From Chloroflexota bacterium (GTDB lineage Bacteria; Chloroflexota; Dehalococcoidia; DSTF01; JACRBR01), in the NCBI GenBank assembly GCA_021813085.1, contig JAKAMA010000013.1:1-14395 (forward strand): a stretch of 14,395 bases of DNA. Direction: 5' to 3'. The notes under the pieces were generated by a model that was given only the letters and a program-made list of their open reading frames with translations, was not told the DNA's origin and searched no databases. Below, in pieces: positions 1 through 7,752 of this stretch. How positions within the stretch are numbered: position 1 is the first letter of the stretch; each line of letters starts with the position of its first letter. A program made the position numbers and the translations under genes.

Positions 1-3000
1 CGGGAAGAGCGCGAGCGCCGGCACCGGCAGCGCGCCCGGCGCGAGCGCCTGCGGCGCGGCCGACGGCAGCAGAGGCGCCGGAGGACGGGGCGCCACCGCG
101 GGCGCCGGGCGCACGGCGATATCCAGCGGCGCGCCTCGCAGCGGCGGCGGCAGCTCCGTGGAGGCGGCAGCGTTACCTGCAGGCGGCGCGACCGCGGAGG
201 ACGACGGGAACGCGCCGGGGAAGCCGCGTGCCGCCGATGGCACGGGCCGCTCAGGGGATCCCGACGCTGGCGCGACCGCCCCGACGGGCTGTACGGCCGC
301 TCCCTCATGGGAGGGCGGGGCGCCGGGGGACGCTGCTGCCGGCGCGCTGGCCGAAGCCGACCCCGCCGCGCTCGCCGGGAGCAGCGCCGGACAGTCGATG
401 ATGTCGCCGAAGCTCGTCGCCCAGAACCAGACGCCGCCCTGCTGCCGGGCGATGCCGATGGCGCGCCAGCGCGGGTCGATCATGTTCTCGTTGTGGCCCG
501 CGAGCGACCCTTTCCAGCCGAAAAGCACACTCTCCGCGGTCGGGAAGTCGCGGGCGAGGTTCTCGCCAACCGCCGCCGACGCCGGGTATCCCGCGTCCCA
601 GGCGCGTTTGCCCGGCGTGCTCCCGTCCGACCCGGTGTGGTCGAGGAAGTCGTTCGTGGCCATGTCGGCGACGTGCCGGCGCGCGGCCTTCGTCAGCGAC
701 GGCGAGACGGCAAGCGGCGCGACGCCGTTCTGGGCGCGATAGATGTTGATCAGCCCGAGGAACGCCTGCTCCTCGCTGTCCAGCGACACGGTGGGGTCGC
801 ACGTGAGCGTGGGCGCGGGTGGGGGCGGTGGCGGCGGCGGCGGGCCAGGCAGGATCGTGACCGTTGCGGCGTCGGAGGCCGAGGCCCCGTCCTTGTCGGT
901 GACGGTTAGCGTGAACACGTAGCTCCCGGCCGGCAGGCTGCTGATGTCGAAGCTGCCCGTCGCGGGTGTGGGCAGGGTCCCCTGGACTGGCGCGACGCCC
1001 GGGATCGTCATCGTCAGCGTGTAGGCCAGCGCCTGCTTGTCCTCGGTCCCGGGGTCGGTGGCCCGGTACGGTACCTTGACGGGCTTGCTGGCTTCGGCGC
1101 TGGCATCGTCGATCTGGACCTCCGGCGGGAGGTTCGTCACGACCACGGACTTGGTGACGCTGTTCGTGGCGCCATCGGCGTCCGTCACCGTGAGCGTCAC
1201 CGCGAACGTCCCGTTGTCGGCGAACGTGAGCGACGTGTCGGCCCCGGTCCTGATCCTGCCGTCGCTGAAGTCCCAGCGCCACGAAACGATGTTGTTCTCG
1301 TCATCGGTCGAGCGGTCACGGAAGAACACCATCCGGCCCTCACCGGGAGATGCCGGCGAGGACGAGAAGTCCGCTTTCGGCGGATGGTTCACCGAACAGT
1401 CCGGCAGCGTCAGCGTGAGCGGCGGCGCGTTGCTGGCCGTGATCGCCGCAGTGAACGCGTATTGGCGACGGAGGAGGCCGGGGCCGACGGGCATCGGGCG
1501 GTCGCCGGGTGCATACGTCAGCTTGCGCGTAAGGTCATCCACGCCGGGCGGGAAGTACGGGGAGGGCGTCGCGCTCCGGTAGCCCGGGCCCGCCGCCAGG
1601 TCCTTCTCGAACGTGCCGCAGAACGTATACGGCGCGAGCGTGCCGTCGGCGTTGCGCCGGAAGAAGACCGGGCGCGAGGCATCCGCCGCGTAGCGGAGCG
1701 CCGAGCCGTCTCCGCGCGGGACGAGCAGGAGGTCGCCTATCGTGTCCGCCAGCTCCACCGGCTTCTCGGTGCCGCTGAGGAGCCCGGTGCTCAAGGCGTG
1801 CTGGTACGGCAGCTCCGCGACCGCGCCGAGCCCGTCCAGGCGCGCGCCATCGGCGCCTTCCTCCAGCCGGACGGCCGGCGGCAGCGCGTAGTCCTGGTAG
1901 TGTTTGACGTCGCCGGGCAGGACCTGCCAGACGCTCGCCTTGCTCCCGGTCCTCACGTTGCTGCCGTCCGGATTGCTGAGGGTGAAGGCAGCCTTCGACC
2001 GGTTTGTGCTCTGGAGCACCTCCTCGCTGAGGAAGAACTGCGCGCCGCCGCCGCTCACCGTGCCCGACCGCTTGAGCCCCGGCGAGGGCGCGTCCAGTTC
2101 CAGCCGCGACTGGTCGATGCAGTACTCCACCACCCCGGGGACCGCGCAGTCGGGCATGGTCGGCGGCCGTCCGGCGGCCCAGCGGCTGCTTCCCTCCTGG
2201 GACCACAGCAGGTTGGTCTGCTGCCACAGATAGGTGATGCGTACCGGCGGCGCCACGCGCACCGTAACGTTGCGCTTCGCCTGCCGGCCCGGCGCGAGCT
2301 CCACCGTCGCCGTCACCTGGTAGTCCTGCACCACCGTGCCGGCGACGAGCCCGGTCGCCACGCGGCCGCTGGCGTCCGTGCCGCCGGAGGCGACCGTCAG
2401 CGACGCGTGTCCGCCGCCGGCCGGCAAGATGGAGAAGGTGACCAGCTTGCCGGCCGCCGGCGCGCCGCCGCACTCCCTGACCGTGGCCGTGATCTTCGAG
2501 CGGCTGGACCCGTCCGCCGGGAGGGTCGCCGGGCTGGCCGTGAGCGACAGGTTCGAGCAGAGGTCTACGCGCCGGTCGGCGCCAGAGGAGAGGCTGCTGC
2601 GCACCGGCGTCGAGGCCAGCAGCGTGCCGTCCAGCGCGGTCGCCTCCGCCGTCACCTCCAGGTCGGTCCCCGCGGGCACGGTCACGACCGCGAAGTGGCC
2701 GGCCAGGTCCGCCGGCGGGAGGCCCAGGGTGCGGGCTGGCAGCAGCGCGCCGGTGTCCACGCGCCGCACCTTGATGTGGACGTCGGTGGCGCCCGCGGCA
2801 AAGAAGTCGTCGGCGTGGACCTCCAGGTCGGCCGACGCCATGAGCGCCGAGAGGTCCGCGGCCGTCCATCCCTCCGTGAGAGCGGGATCGGCCGGCCACT
2901 GGCTCTTCAGCACGTCCAGGTCGGTCATGAGGGTGCTCTCGGTGCGCGTCGCGGCGGGCGACCCGTCCGCCTTCAGCGGCATCCAGGCTGCGGCGAAGCG

Positions 3001-5361
3001 GTCGATCTTGCCGTCGCCGTTGAAGTCGAAGCGCGGGAACGTGCTCTCCGTCGTCGGGCACCTGCTGGCGACCGGGTCGTAGACGCAGCCGTCGAAGTTC
3101 AGGTCCTTCTTCGGGTGGTTGGCGAGGCCGCCGTCGTTGAGCGTGATCGCGGCGGTACTCGGACACCCCGCCGTCGCCGCCTCCTCGCACGTCTGGAGCC
3201 ACGCGTCGCGGAAGCGGCGGAAGTCGCGCATGCCGATCGTGCCGTCGGGGTCGGTGCGATACGGCTCCGTCCGCCCGTACGGCGTCGCGAAGCCCGCCTG
3301 TGCGCTCTGCTGCGTGTCCGCGACGTTGGAGGCGGCCGTGCGGCCCAGCTTCACCCGGCCGTTGCCGTCGACGCTCATGTCGTTGACGTCGACCAGCGCC
3401 TTGGCGGCGCCGGCCACGCCGAGCAGCGAGTCGAACACGTCCAGGCGGGGGGCGGCGCCGCCGGTCGTGTCGCGCGCGGCGCCTTCGAGCAGGCGCTGGC
3501 GGACCTGCAGCGCCGTCAGGTTCGGCTCGAACGCCAGCAAGTAGCCGATGCCGGCAGCGACCGCAGGGGTGGCCTGCGACGTGCCGCTCATCGGCCCGTA
3601 CTTGTTGTTGAGATACGTGCTCGGCACGTCGGTGCCGGGCGCCGAGATGTCGCCGTTGGACTCCGAGAAGGCCGCGCGCGCGAGGGCGGTATCGTGCGCC
3701 TCGACGACGACGGGCGGCGCCAGGGTCGCGGGCTGCGCCAGTGGCGGCTCCGTCCAGTGGCGCGCCGCCCAGCCAAAGCCGGTGGCGAGGCCCGCATCGA
3801 TGACGATGCCGGCCCCGGGGCAGCCGTTCTTGTCCGGGTCGGACGCGGTCAGCTCCGCCGGCGAGATGACACCGTCCCGGTTGACATCGATGGCGTCCGG
3901 GCAGAAGTCGTTGCTCTCATTCCCTGCCGCCTGCACGATCAGCACTTGGCTGGCGGCCGCGCGCGCCGCGATCGCCCGTGAACTTCGCCCGTCATGGGAG
4001 ATGAAGGACAGCCAACTGTCCTCGTTGTTCCACGTGCACCAGTCCGCCGACCCCGCCAGCCCGTCGTCTGCCGCGCCGGGTCCGCAGTCCTTCCGCGGGT
4101 GCGCCGTCCACCATGTGCTGAGGGTCAGCCCGTAGCCGGTGCTATAGCTGATGACGCGCAGGCCGGGAAGGTCGGTCGTCTTCCTGTCGAGGACAAGGTT
4201 GAACACATCCGCCTCGCGCAGCGGGTTCAGGGGGAACGCCATCATCCGCGCGAGCGGGTTGCCGCCGCTGACGCCGAGCGACCGCGTCGGGCTCGAGCCG
4301 TCGTTGTCGTAGTCCGCGCCGATGATCCCGGCGACGTGGTTCCCGTGGTTGCTGGGGCTGTTGGCCGTGCAGGCGCCGCTGGCGTTGCAGACCTGGCCCA
4401 ACACCATGGCGCGGAGATCTTCGTGCTGCTCGTATCCGTTCACTTCGATGATGGCGGTGGTGACCTGAGCGGCGCGCAGACGCGCTGCCTCCAGCAGGTT
4501 CCACGCCGGCGGGACACGCGCCGCTTCGAGGTTCCAGTTCATCCCGGCGCCCGTCAGCGTGCCGCCCGGCGTCGGCACCACGTCCCACCGCCAGCCTGCG
4601 AACGCCGGGGTAGACGTGGTGTCAGGGACGCGCGGCACGGCGCGTTCCGTTGGCTGGACGTCCTGCCCGGCGAAGAACACGGCCGCGCTGGCGCGCAGTT
4701 GCGCGACGGCCGCGTCTACCGCGGAGAAGTCCGCGCTGTCCGCTGCGGCCACCATCAGCAGCCCGAAGTCCGGGATGCCGCCGACCACCGGCGTCCCCGC
4801 TGCCTGCAGCAGCGCGTTCGCCTGCGCGACCGTTGTCTGCGGCAGGAACCCCAGCAGGATCTTCGTGCGCGACGCGCGCACGGCGAGCCGTGGGTGCACC
4901 GAGATATCGGCGGGGTCTACGGGCGGCAGGCCGAGGTGCGGGATGTGTGCGTTCGCCGGGTCGCCCGCCGGCCCGGCGAGGCTGCTCACCGCCCCTTGCA
5001 GCGTGCCCCGCAGCGCCGGCGACCTCGCGGAAGAGTATGTGTGCGTTCCGGGCACGGAGAGCGCGATGCTGAACCCGGCGCCGGGCTGCAGGTCGCCCGA
5101 GTCGAAGAGCCCGCTGTCCGCGGTGATCGTCTGCACCGCACTCGACAGGTTCGTCCAGTGCACGCCCTGTCCCGGGAGGACGCTGACGGACGCCGGCACG
5201 AACCCCGCGTCCGTGATGTCGATGCTGACGTCTGCGGCAACGGCGTTCGGGGAGGCGAGGCGCGAGGCGCGGCCACCCGAAACCAGCGCCGCCGCCAGCG
5301 CCACGGCGACGAGGCATGCGGCCACCGGACGGACGCGGCGCGCTGCAGCGACCCAGGACAT
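1..5361 (-). CDS. Giant secreted multidomain subtilisin-like (S8) protein with C-terminal CAP domain, 3' end outside window
   Basis: The frame is open for all 1787 codons, checked triplet by triplet, and has no stop before the window edge. The ATG at 5361 has GGGAG about 6-8 nt upstream. Approximate domains by residue: 1-42 signal peptide; 43-123 cupredoxin-like fold with the copper ligands replaced; 160-236 I9-like prodomain; 270-645 S8 domain (GNHVAG with H342, oxyanion N481 in AAGN, nucleophile S595 in GTSQATP); 656-800 EF-hand/dockerin-like loops such as DFNGDGKID; 934-1041 Ig-like (Big_1 type); 1042-1307 unassigned; 1326-1408 PKD; 1410-1505 Ig/PKD-like; 1507-1515 nine prolines; 1526-1657 CAP/SCP (H1575, E1600, H1623, GHNENM); then a Pro/Ala/Ser-rich tail that may be a wall spacer. 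The position expected for the catalytic Asp is Glu306. An extracellular calcium-stabilised protease or adhesin-like role is inferred. Activity is uncertain because of E306. Confidence 0.9.
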   Translation of the reverse strand, partial: MSWVAAARRVRPVAACLVAVALAAALVSGGRASRLASPNAVAADVSIDITDAGFVPASVSVLPGQGVHWTNLSSAVQTITADSGLFDSGDLQPGAGFSIALSVPGTHTYSSARSPALRGTLQGAVSSLAGPAGDPANAHIPHLGLPPVDPADISVHPRLAVRASRTKILLGFLPQTTVAQANALLQAAGTPVVGGIPDFGLLMVAAADSADFSAVDAAVAQLRASAAVFFAGQDVQPTERAVPRVPDTTSTPAFAGWRWDVVPTPGGTLTGAGMNWNLEAARVPPAWNLLEAARLRAAQVTTAIIEVNGYEQHEDLRAMVLGQVCNASGACTANSPSNHGNHVAGIIGADYDNDGSSPTRSLGVSGGNPLARMMAFPLNPLREADVFNLVLDRKTTDLPGLRVISYSTGYGLTLSTWWTAHPRKDCGPGAADDGLAGSADWCTWNNEDSWLSFISHDGRSSRAIAARAAASQVLIVQAAGNESNDFCPDAIDVNRDGVISPAELTASDPDKNGCPGAGIVIDAGLATGFGWAARHWTEPPLAQPATLAPPVVVEAHDTALARAAFSESNGDISAPGTDVPSTYLNNKYGPMSGTSQATPAVAAGIGYLLAFEPNLTALQVRQRLLEGAARDTTGGAAPRLDVFDSLLGVAGAAKALVDVNDMSVDGNGRVKLGRTAASNVADTQQSAQAGFATPYGRTEPYRTDPDGTIGMRDFRRFRDAWLQTCEEAATAGCPSTAAITLNDGGLANHPKKDLNFDGCVYDPVASRCPTTESTFPRFDFNGDGKIDRFAAAWMPLKADGSPAATRTESTLMTDLDVLKSQWPADPALTEGWTAADLSALMASADLEVHADDFFAAGATDVHIKVRRVDTGALLPARTLGLPPADLAGHFAVVTVPAGTDLEVTAEATALDGTLLASTPVRSSLSSGADRRVDLCSNLSLTASPATLPADGSSRSKITATVRECGGAPAAGKLVTFSILPAGGGHASLTVASGGTDASGRVATGLVAGTVVQDYQVTATVELAPGRQAKRNVTVRVAPPVRITYLWQQTNLLWSQEGSSRWAAGRPPTMPDCAVPGVVEYCIDQSRLELDAPSPGLKRSGTVSGGGAQFFLSEEVLQSTNRSKAAFTLSNPDGSNVRTGSKASVWQVLPGDVKHYQDYALPPAVRLEEGADGARLDGLGAVAELPYQHALSTGLLSGTEKPVELADTIGDLLLVPRGDGSALRYAADASRPVFFRRNADGTLAPYTFCGTFEKDLAAGPGYRSATPSPYFPPGVDDLTRKLTYAPGDRPMPVGPGLLRRQYAFTAAITASNAPPLTLTLPDCSVNHPPKADFSSSPASPGEGRMVFFRDRSTDDENNIVSWRWDFSDGRIRTGADTSLTFADNGTFAVTLTVTDADGATNSVTKSVVVTNLPPEVQIDDASAEASKPVKVPYRATDPGTEDKQALAYTLTMTIPGVAPVQGTLPTPATGSFDISSLPAGSYVFTLTVTDKDGASASDAATVTILPGPPPPPPPPPAPTLTCDPTVSLDSEEQAFLGLINIYRAQNGVAPLAVSPSLTKAARRHVADMATNDFLDHTGSDGSTPGKRAWDAGYPASAAVGENLARDFPTAESVLFGWKGSLAGHNENMIDPRWRAIGIARQQGGVWFWATSFGDIIDCPALLPASAAGSASASAPAAASPGAPPSHEGAAVQPVGAVAPASGSPERPVPSAARGFPGAFPSSSAVAPPAGNAAASTELPPPLRGAPLDIAVRPAPAVAPRPPAPLLPSAAPQALAPGALPVPALALFP

Positions 5362-5429
5362 CGGTTACTCCCTCTCCGAGCCCGGGCGCGCGAGCCTGAT
5401 CGTGCGTGCGACCTCACATGCGGTGATGC

Positions 5430-5442
5430 TAGGACAATCCTA
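5430..5442. promoter_or_regulatory. Inverted repeat overlapping the -10 box (possible operator)
   Basis: TAGGA-CAA-TCCTA is a 5-bp inverted repeat with a 3-nt centre. It covers the -10 and the likely start of transcription of the protease gene. A repressor bound there would block the promoter, but short palindromes can arise by chance and no regulator gene lies nearby. Confidence 0.25.
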
Positions 5443-5465
5443 ATGAGAAGACCCGAATCGGTCAA
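5437..5465 (-). promoter_or_regulatory. Sigma70-type promoter of the S8/CAP gene
   Basis: Read on the minus strand, a TTGACC -35 (5460-5465) is separated by exactly 17 bp from a TAGGAT -10 (5437-5442). Transcription would start near 5430 and leave a leader of about 70 nt before the ATG at 5361. A perfect TTGACA (5473-5478) lies just upstream but has no -10 partner at the right distance. Confidence 0.6.
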
Positions 5466-5686
5466 ATGGCGGTGTCAATGCATGTTGTTTGGCTGGACCC
5501 GCGACCGCTGGACGCGGCGCCCGCGACGAGTTGCGACTGCACGCGCCCGGCCATCGTAGGCAGTACGCCTCCCGGCCCGCACATGCCCCCGGTAGATGTT
5601 CGTGAGATATCGGTTGGCTGCGTGTCAACCGGTACGAGTCCCCAGCCCCGTGCTGGCTCGTACACGCTGGTTCTCATGGGGAAGAC
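5466..5686. other. Intergenic stretch between protease promoter and tRNA
   Basis: Together with the protease leader this makes about 325 bases without a convincing gene. The small open frames here have no recognisable motifs, and the one that reads across the tRNA is an artefact. Two modest hairpins are visible: 5611-5631 (6-bp stem CGGTTG/CAACCG, 9-nt loop) and 5642-5656 (CCAGC/GCTGG, 5-nt loop). The second lies just downstream of the tRNA but lacks a U-tract, so I do not call it a terminator. Confidence 0.5.
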
Positions 5687-5762
5687 TGGAGCGGGAGACG
5701 AGACTCGAACTCGCGACCCTCTGCTTGGGAAGCAGATGCTCTACCGGCTGAGCTACTCCCGC
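5687..5762 (-). tRNA. tRNA-Gly(CCC)
   Basis: The minus strand gives a complete 76-nt cloverleaf. The 7-bp acceptor stem is perfect (GCGGGAG/CTCCCGC), followed by discriminator U73, as usual for bacterial glycine tRNAs, and an encoded CCA. The D-arm has the standard TAGCTCAG start. The anticodon stem TCTGC/GCAGA closes the loop TTCCCAA, which places anticodon CCC at 5727-5729. The T-arm carries GTTCGAGTC. It reads the glycine codon GGG. Confidence 0.95.
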
Positions 5763-5802
5763 TCGGGATGACGGCACCTGCGCGCCGGGCGCGCGGCACC
5801 AG

Positions 5803-5808
5803 ATTCTA
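5803..5808 (-). promoter_or_regulatory. Probable -10 box of the tRNA-Gly gene
   Basis: On the minus strand TAGAAT (5 of 6 to consensus) lies 40 nt upstream of the mature tRNA 5' end, a normal distance for a short processed leader. No clear -35 is seen 16-18 bp upstream. A GC hairpin (GCGCGC-CGG-GCGCGC, 5780-5794) lies between the box and the tRNA. Confidence 0.4.
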
Positions 5809-5996
5809 CCGCAAGCCGGCGACTGATGCCTCGTCGAAGGGGCGTCCTTTCCACCCGCATGCATCGTCGCCGCAGCCTGGCCCGCGCGACGCGCGCCCGC
5901 GCCGCGCCGTCGGATAGGTCACAATCCCGCCCGAGCGCGACACCGACCGCTCCGACGCCTGGCACGCCAGCCCGCGCCCCCGGACCGCCTCGCCAG

Positions 5997-6538
5997 TCAG
6001 GCCGCTTCTTCCAGGCCGGGCTCGTCGTCGCGCGGGAGCGGGAGCGCCCCGCGGACGTGCAGGCGCTGGAGTGCGGCCGCCACCTGCGGACTGAACTGCG
6101 CGCCCGCGTTCGCCGCGATCTCGCGAACGGCCCAGTCCAGCGAGCGGCCGGCGCAGTAGGGGCGGTCGTTGGTCATGGCGTCGAGCGCGTCCGCGACCGC
6201 GACGATCGTTGCCGCGACCGGGATCTCGTCCCCGGCGAGCCCGGCCGGATAGCCGCTGCCGTCCCAGCGCTCATGGTGTGCGCGGGCGACGGCCGCCGCG
6301 AGCTCGAAGCCGGGACGGGCCGCCAGGAACTGCGCGCCCCAGACGGTGTGTTGTTTCATCAGCGCCCACTCCTCGTCGCTCAGGCTCATGGGCGTCATGA
6401 GGATCGCATCCGGCACCCGGATCTTGCCGATGTCGTGGAGCACCGCTGCCATCCCCAGATCGCCGTGACCTGGTCCGCGACCGTGGTCAGAAACTGGGCG
6501 TCGAGCGGGGTGAACGCGCCCGCGCGCTTGCTTCCGAC
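5997..6538 (-). pseudogene. Broken GAF/HD-GYP gene (c-di-GMP phosphodiesterase-type remnant)
   Basis: The C-terminal two thirds of an HD-GYP domain reads cleanly to a TGA at 5997. It has HDIGK (6423-6437), HHERWDGSGYP (6246-6278), then DALDAMTNDRPY. Directly upstream, in another frame, is the end of a GAF domain (SKRAGAFTPLD, then VADQVTAI, about 6458-6538). The two halves meet near 6455-6460. The first helix of the HD-GYP domain, which carries the early His motif and a metal ligand, is missing. This fits a deletion with frameshift between a GAF sensor and its HD-GYP output. Family members hydrolyse c-di-GMP, but with the first metal-site region absent this copy is probably inactive. A short independent protein starting within the fragment cannot be excluded. 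Confidence 0.7.
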
Positions 6539-6725
6539 ACTCGTATCGCTGGCTCTTGCACTCCGCACGGCGCCTGCGCCGTGGCACATGATGCGACGCA
6601 TCGAGGCTCGACGTGGGCGCGGCAGCAGCGGAATCGTGGGACTTGGGGACCTGCGCCGTATTCATTTACGATGACGATACAGGCGCACGCCACGACACCT
6701 CGGCGCTCACTGCTGGAGTCACCCA

Positions 6726-7733
6726 ATGCCTGCCGTCACGGCCGATACGCTCGCCCTCCCCCGCCTTGCCGCGCTACCCGAGACCGGCATCGCCCGGCGA
6801 CCCGTCGCGCGCGTCGTCACGGCGCACCGCCAGCTCGAGGGAGAAGGGTTCGTCGTCCGGCGTCCATTCCCCGGTGCCGACCTCGCGCTCGCCGACCCGT
6901 TCCTCTTGCTTGACCACATGGGCGCTGTCGAATACGCCCCGGGCGAGGCCAAGGGGACACCCTGGCACCCGCATCGCGGCTTCGAGACGGTCACGTACAT
7001 GATCGATGGCGCCTTCGAGCATCAGGACACCACCGGCGGTGGCGGCCTCATCACCGACGGTGCCACACAATGGATGACCGCCGGCGCGGGCCTGCAGCAC
7101 ATCGAGACGCCGCCCGAGCAGCTCGTCGTGCGCGGTGGCCTGTTCCACGGTGTCCAGCTCTGGGTCAACCTGCCAGCGGCGCAGAAGTGGGTGCCGCCGC
7201 GCTACCAGGACATCGAGGCGCGCGATGTCGCGCTGCTCTCCAGCGACGACGGCGCGTCGCTGATCCGCGTGATCGCGGGGGAACTCGACGGGCACGCGGG
7301 CCCGGGTGTCACCTATACGCCGATCACGTACCTGCACGCGACCGTCGCTCCCGGCTCGCGGCTCCGCCTGCGCTGGCCGCCCGCGTTCAACGCGCTCGTC
7401 TACGTGCTCGCCGGCCGCGGCCACGCCGGGGTCGAGGATCGGCCGCTCGACGAGGGCCAGCTCGCCGTGTTCGGTGCGGGCGATGCCATCGTGCTCCGCG
7501 CCGCCGCCGCGCAGCCGCTCGCCGCGCGCCGCGGCTGGGAGGTGCTGGTGCTCGGGGGGCTGCCGATCCGCGAGCAGGTTGCCCGCTACGGCCCCTTCGT
7601 GATGAACACGCGGGAGGAGATCATCCAGGCCGTGGAGGACTTCCAGGCCGGCCGCATGGGCACCGTGCCGGTGGCCCGCATGCCGCACCGCACCAGTGCC
7701 GACGAGCCCGCGCAGCCGTCGCCAGACCGCTGA
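6726..7733 (+). CDS. Pirin family protein (bicupin)
   Basis: The protein has 335 residues. The N-terminal cupin carries the pirin metal-site pattern WHPHRGFETVTY (H81, H83) and QHIETP (H125, E127), with the 44-residue spacing seen in human pirin. The C-terminal half (about 195-300) matches the pirin C-terminal cupin and ends with the typical YGPFVMNTREEI motif. Pirins are cytoplasmic iron-binding proteins. Several bacterial members oxidise quercetin, and others modulate enzymes or transcription, so the substrate cannot be told from sequence. The ATG is supported by GGAG at 6715-6718, 7 nt upstream. The length is typical, with a slightly long N-terminus. The gene converges on efp with 19 bp between the two stops and appears to be its own transcription unit. 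Confidence 0.9.
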   Translation: MPAVTADTLALPRLAALPETGIARRPVARVVTAHRQLEGEGFVVRRPFPGADLALADPFLLLDHMGAVEYAPGEAKGTPWHPHRGFETVTYMIDGAFEHQDTTGGGGLITDGATQWMTAGAGLQHIETPPEQLVVRGGLFHGVQLWVNLPAAQKWVPPRYQDIEARDVALLSSDDGASLIRVIAGELDGHAGPGVTYTPITYLHATVAPGSRLRLRWPPAFNALVYVLAGRGHAGVEDRPLDEGQLAVFGAGDAIVLRAAAAQPLAARRGWEVLVLGGLPIREQVARYGPFVMNTREEIIQAVEDFQAGRMGTVPVARMPHRTSADEPAQPSPDR

Positions 7734-7752
7734 CGCTCTCGGCGCCGCCGCC

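Noticed and set aside
817..843. A GGC/GGT-rich repeat track as a possible microsatellite or slippage site
   Set aside because: It is simply the coding sequence for the nine-proline hinge before the CAP domain. The codons are mixed and the frame is intact on both sides.
1384..3981. An 865-codon plus-strand open frame antisense to the protease gene
   Set aside because: It mirrors the protease codons in the same triplet phase. Its translation is Arg/Ala/Gly-rich with no motifs, as expected for a high-GC shadow, and the minus frame holds clear domains.
5642..5656. A hairpin after the tRNA as a terminator
   Set aside because: It has a 5-bp stem and no run of T on the transcribed strand, so it does not meet the standard for an intrinsic terminator.
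5466..5771. A plus-strand open frame of 101 codons ending in a DETRTRDPLLGKQM-like sequence
   Set aside because: This is the well-known false protein produced by reading across the antisense of a tRNA gene.
6643..6673. A possible promoter for the pirin gene (TTGGGG, 19 bp, TACGAT)
   Set aside because: The -35 match is poor and the spacing too long. It also lies within the GAF-like fragment, so I do not call it.
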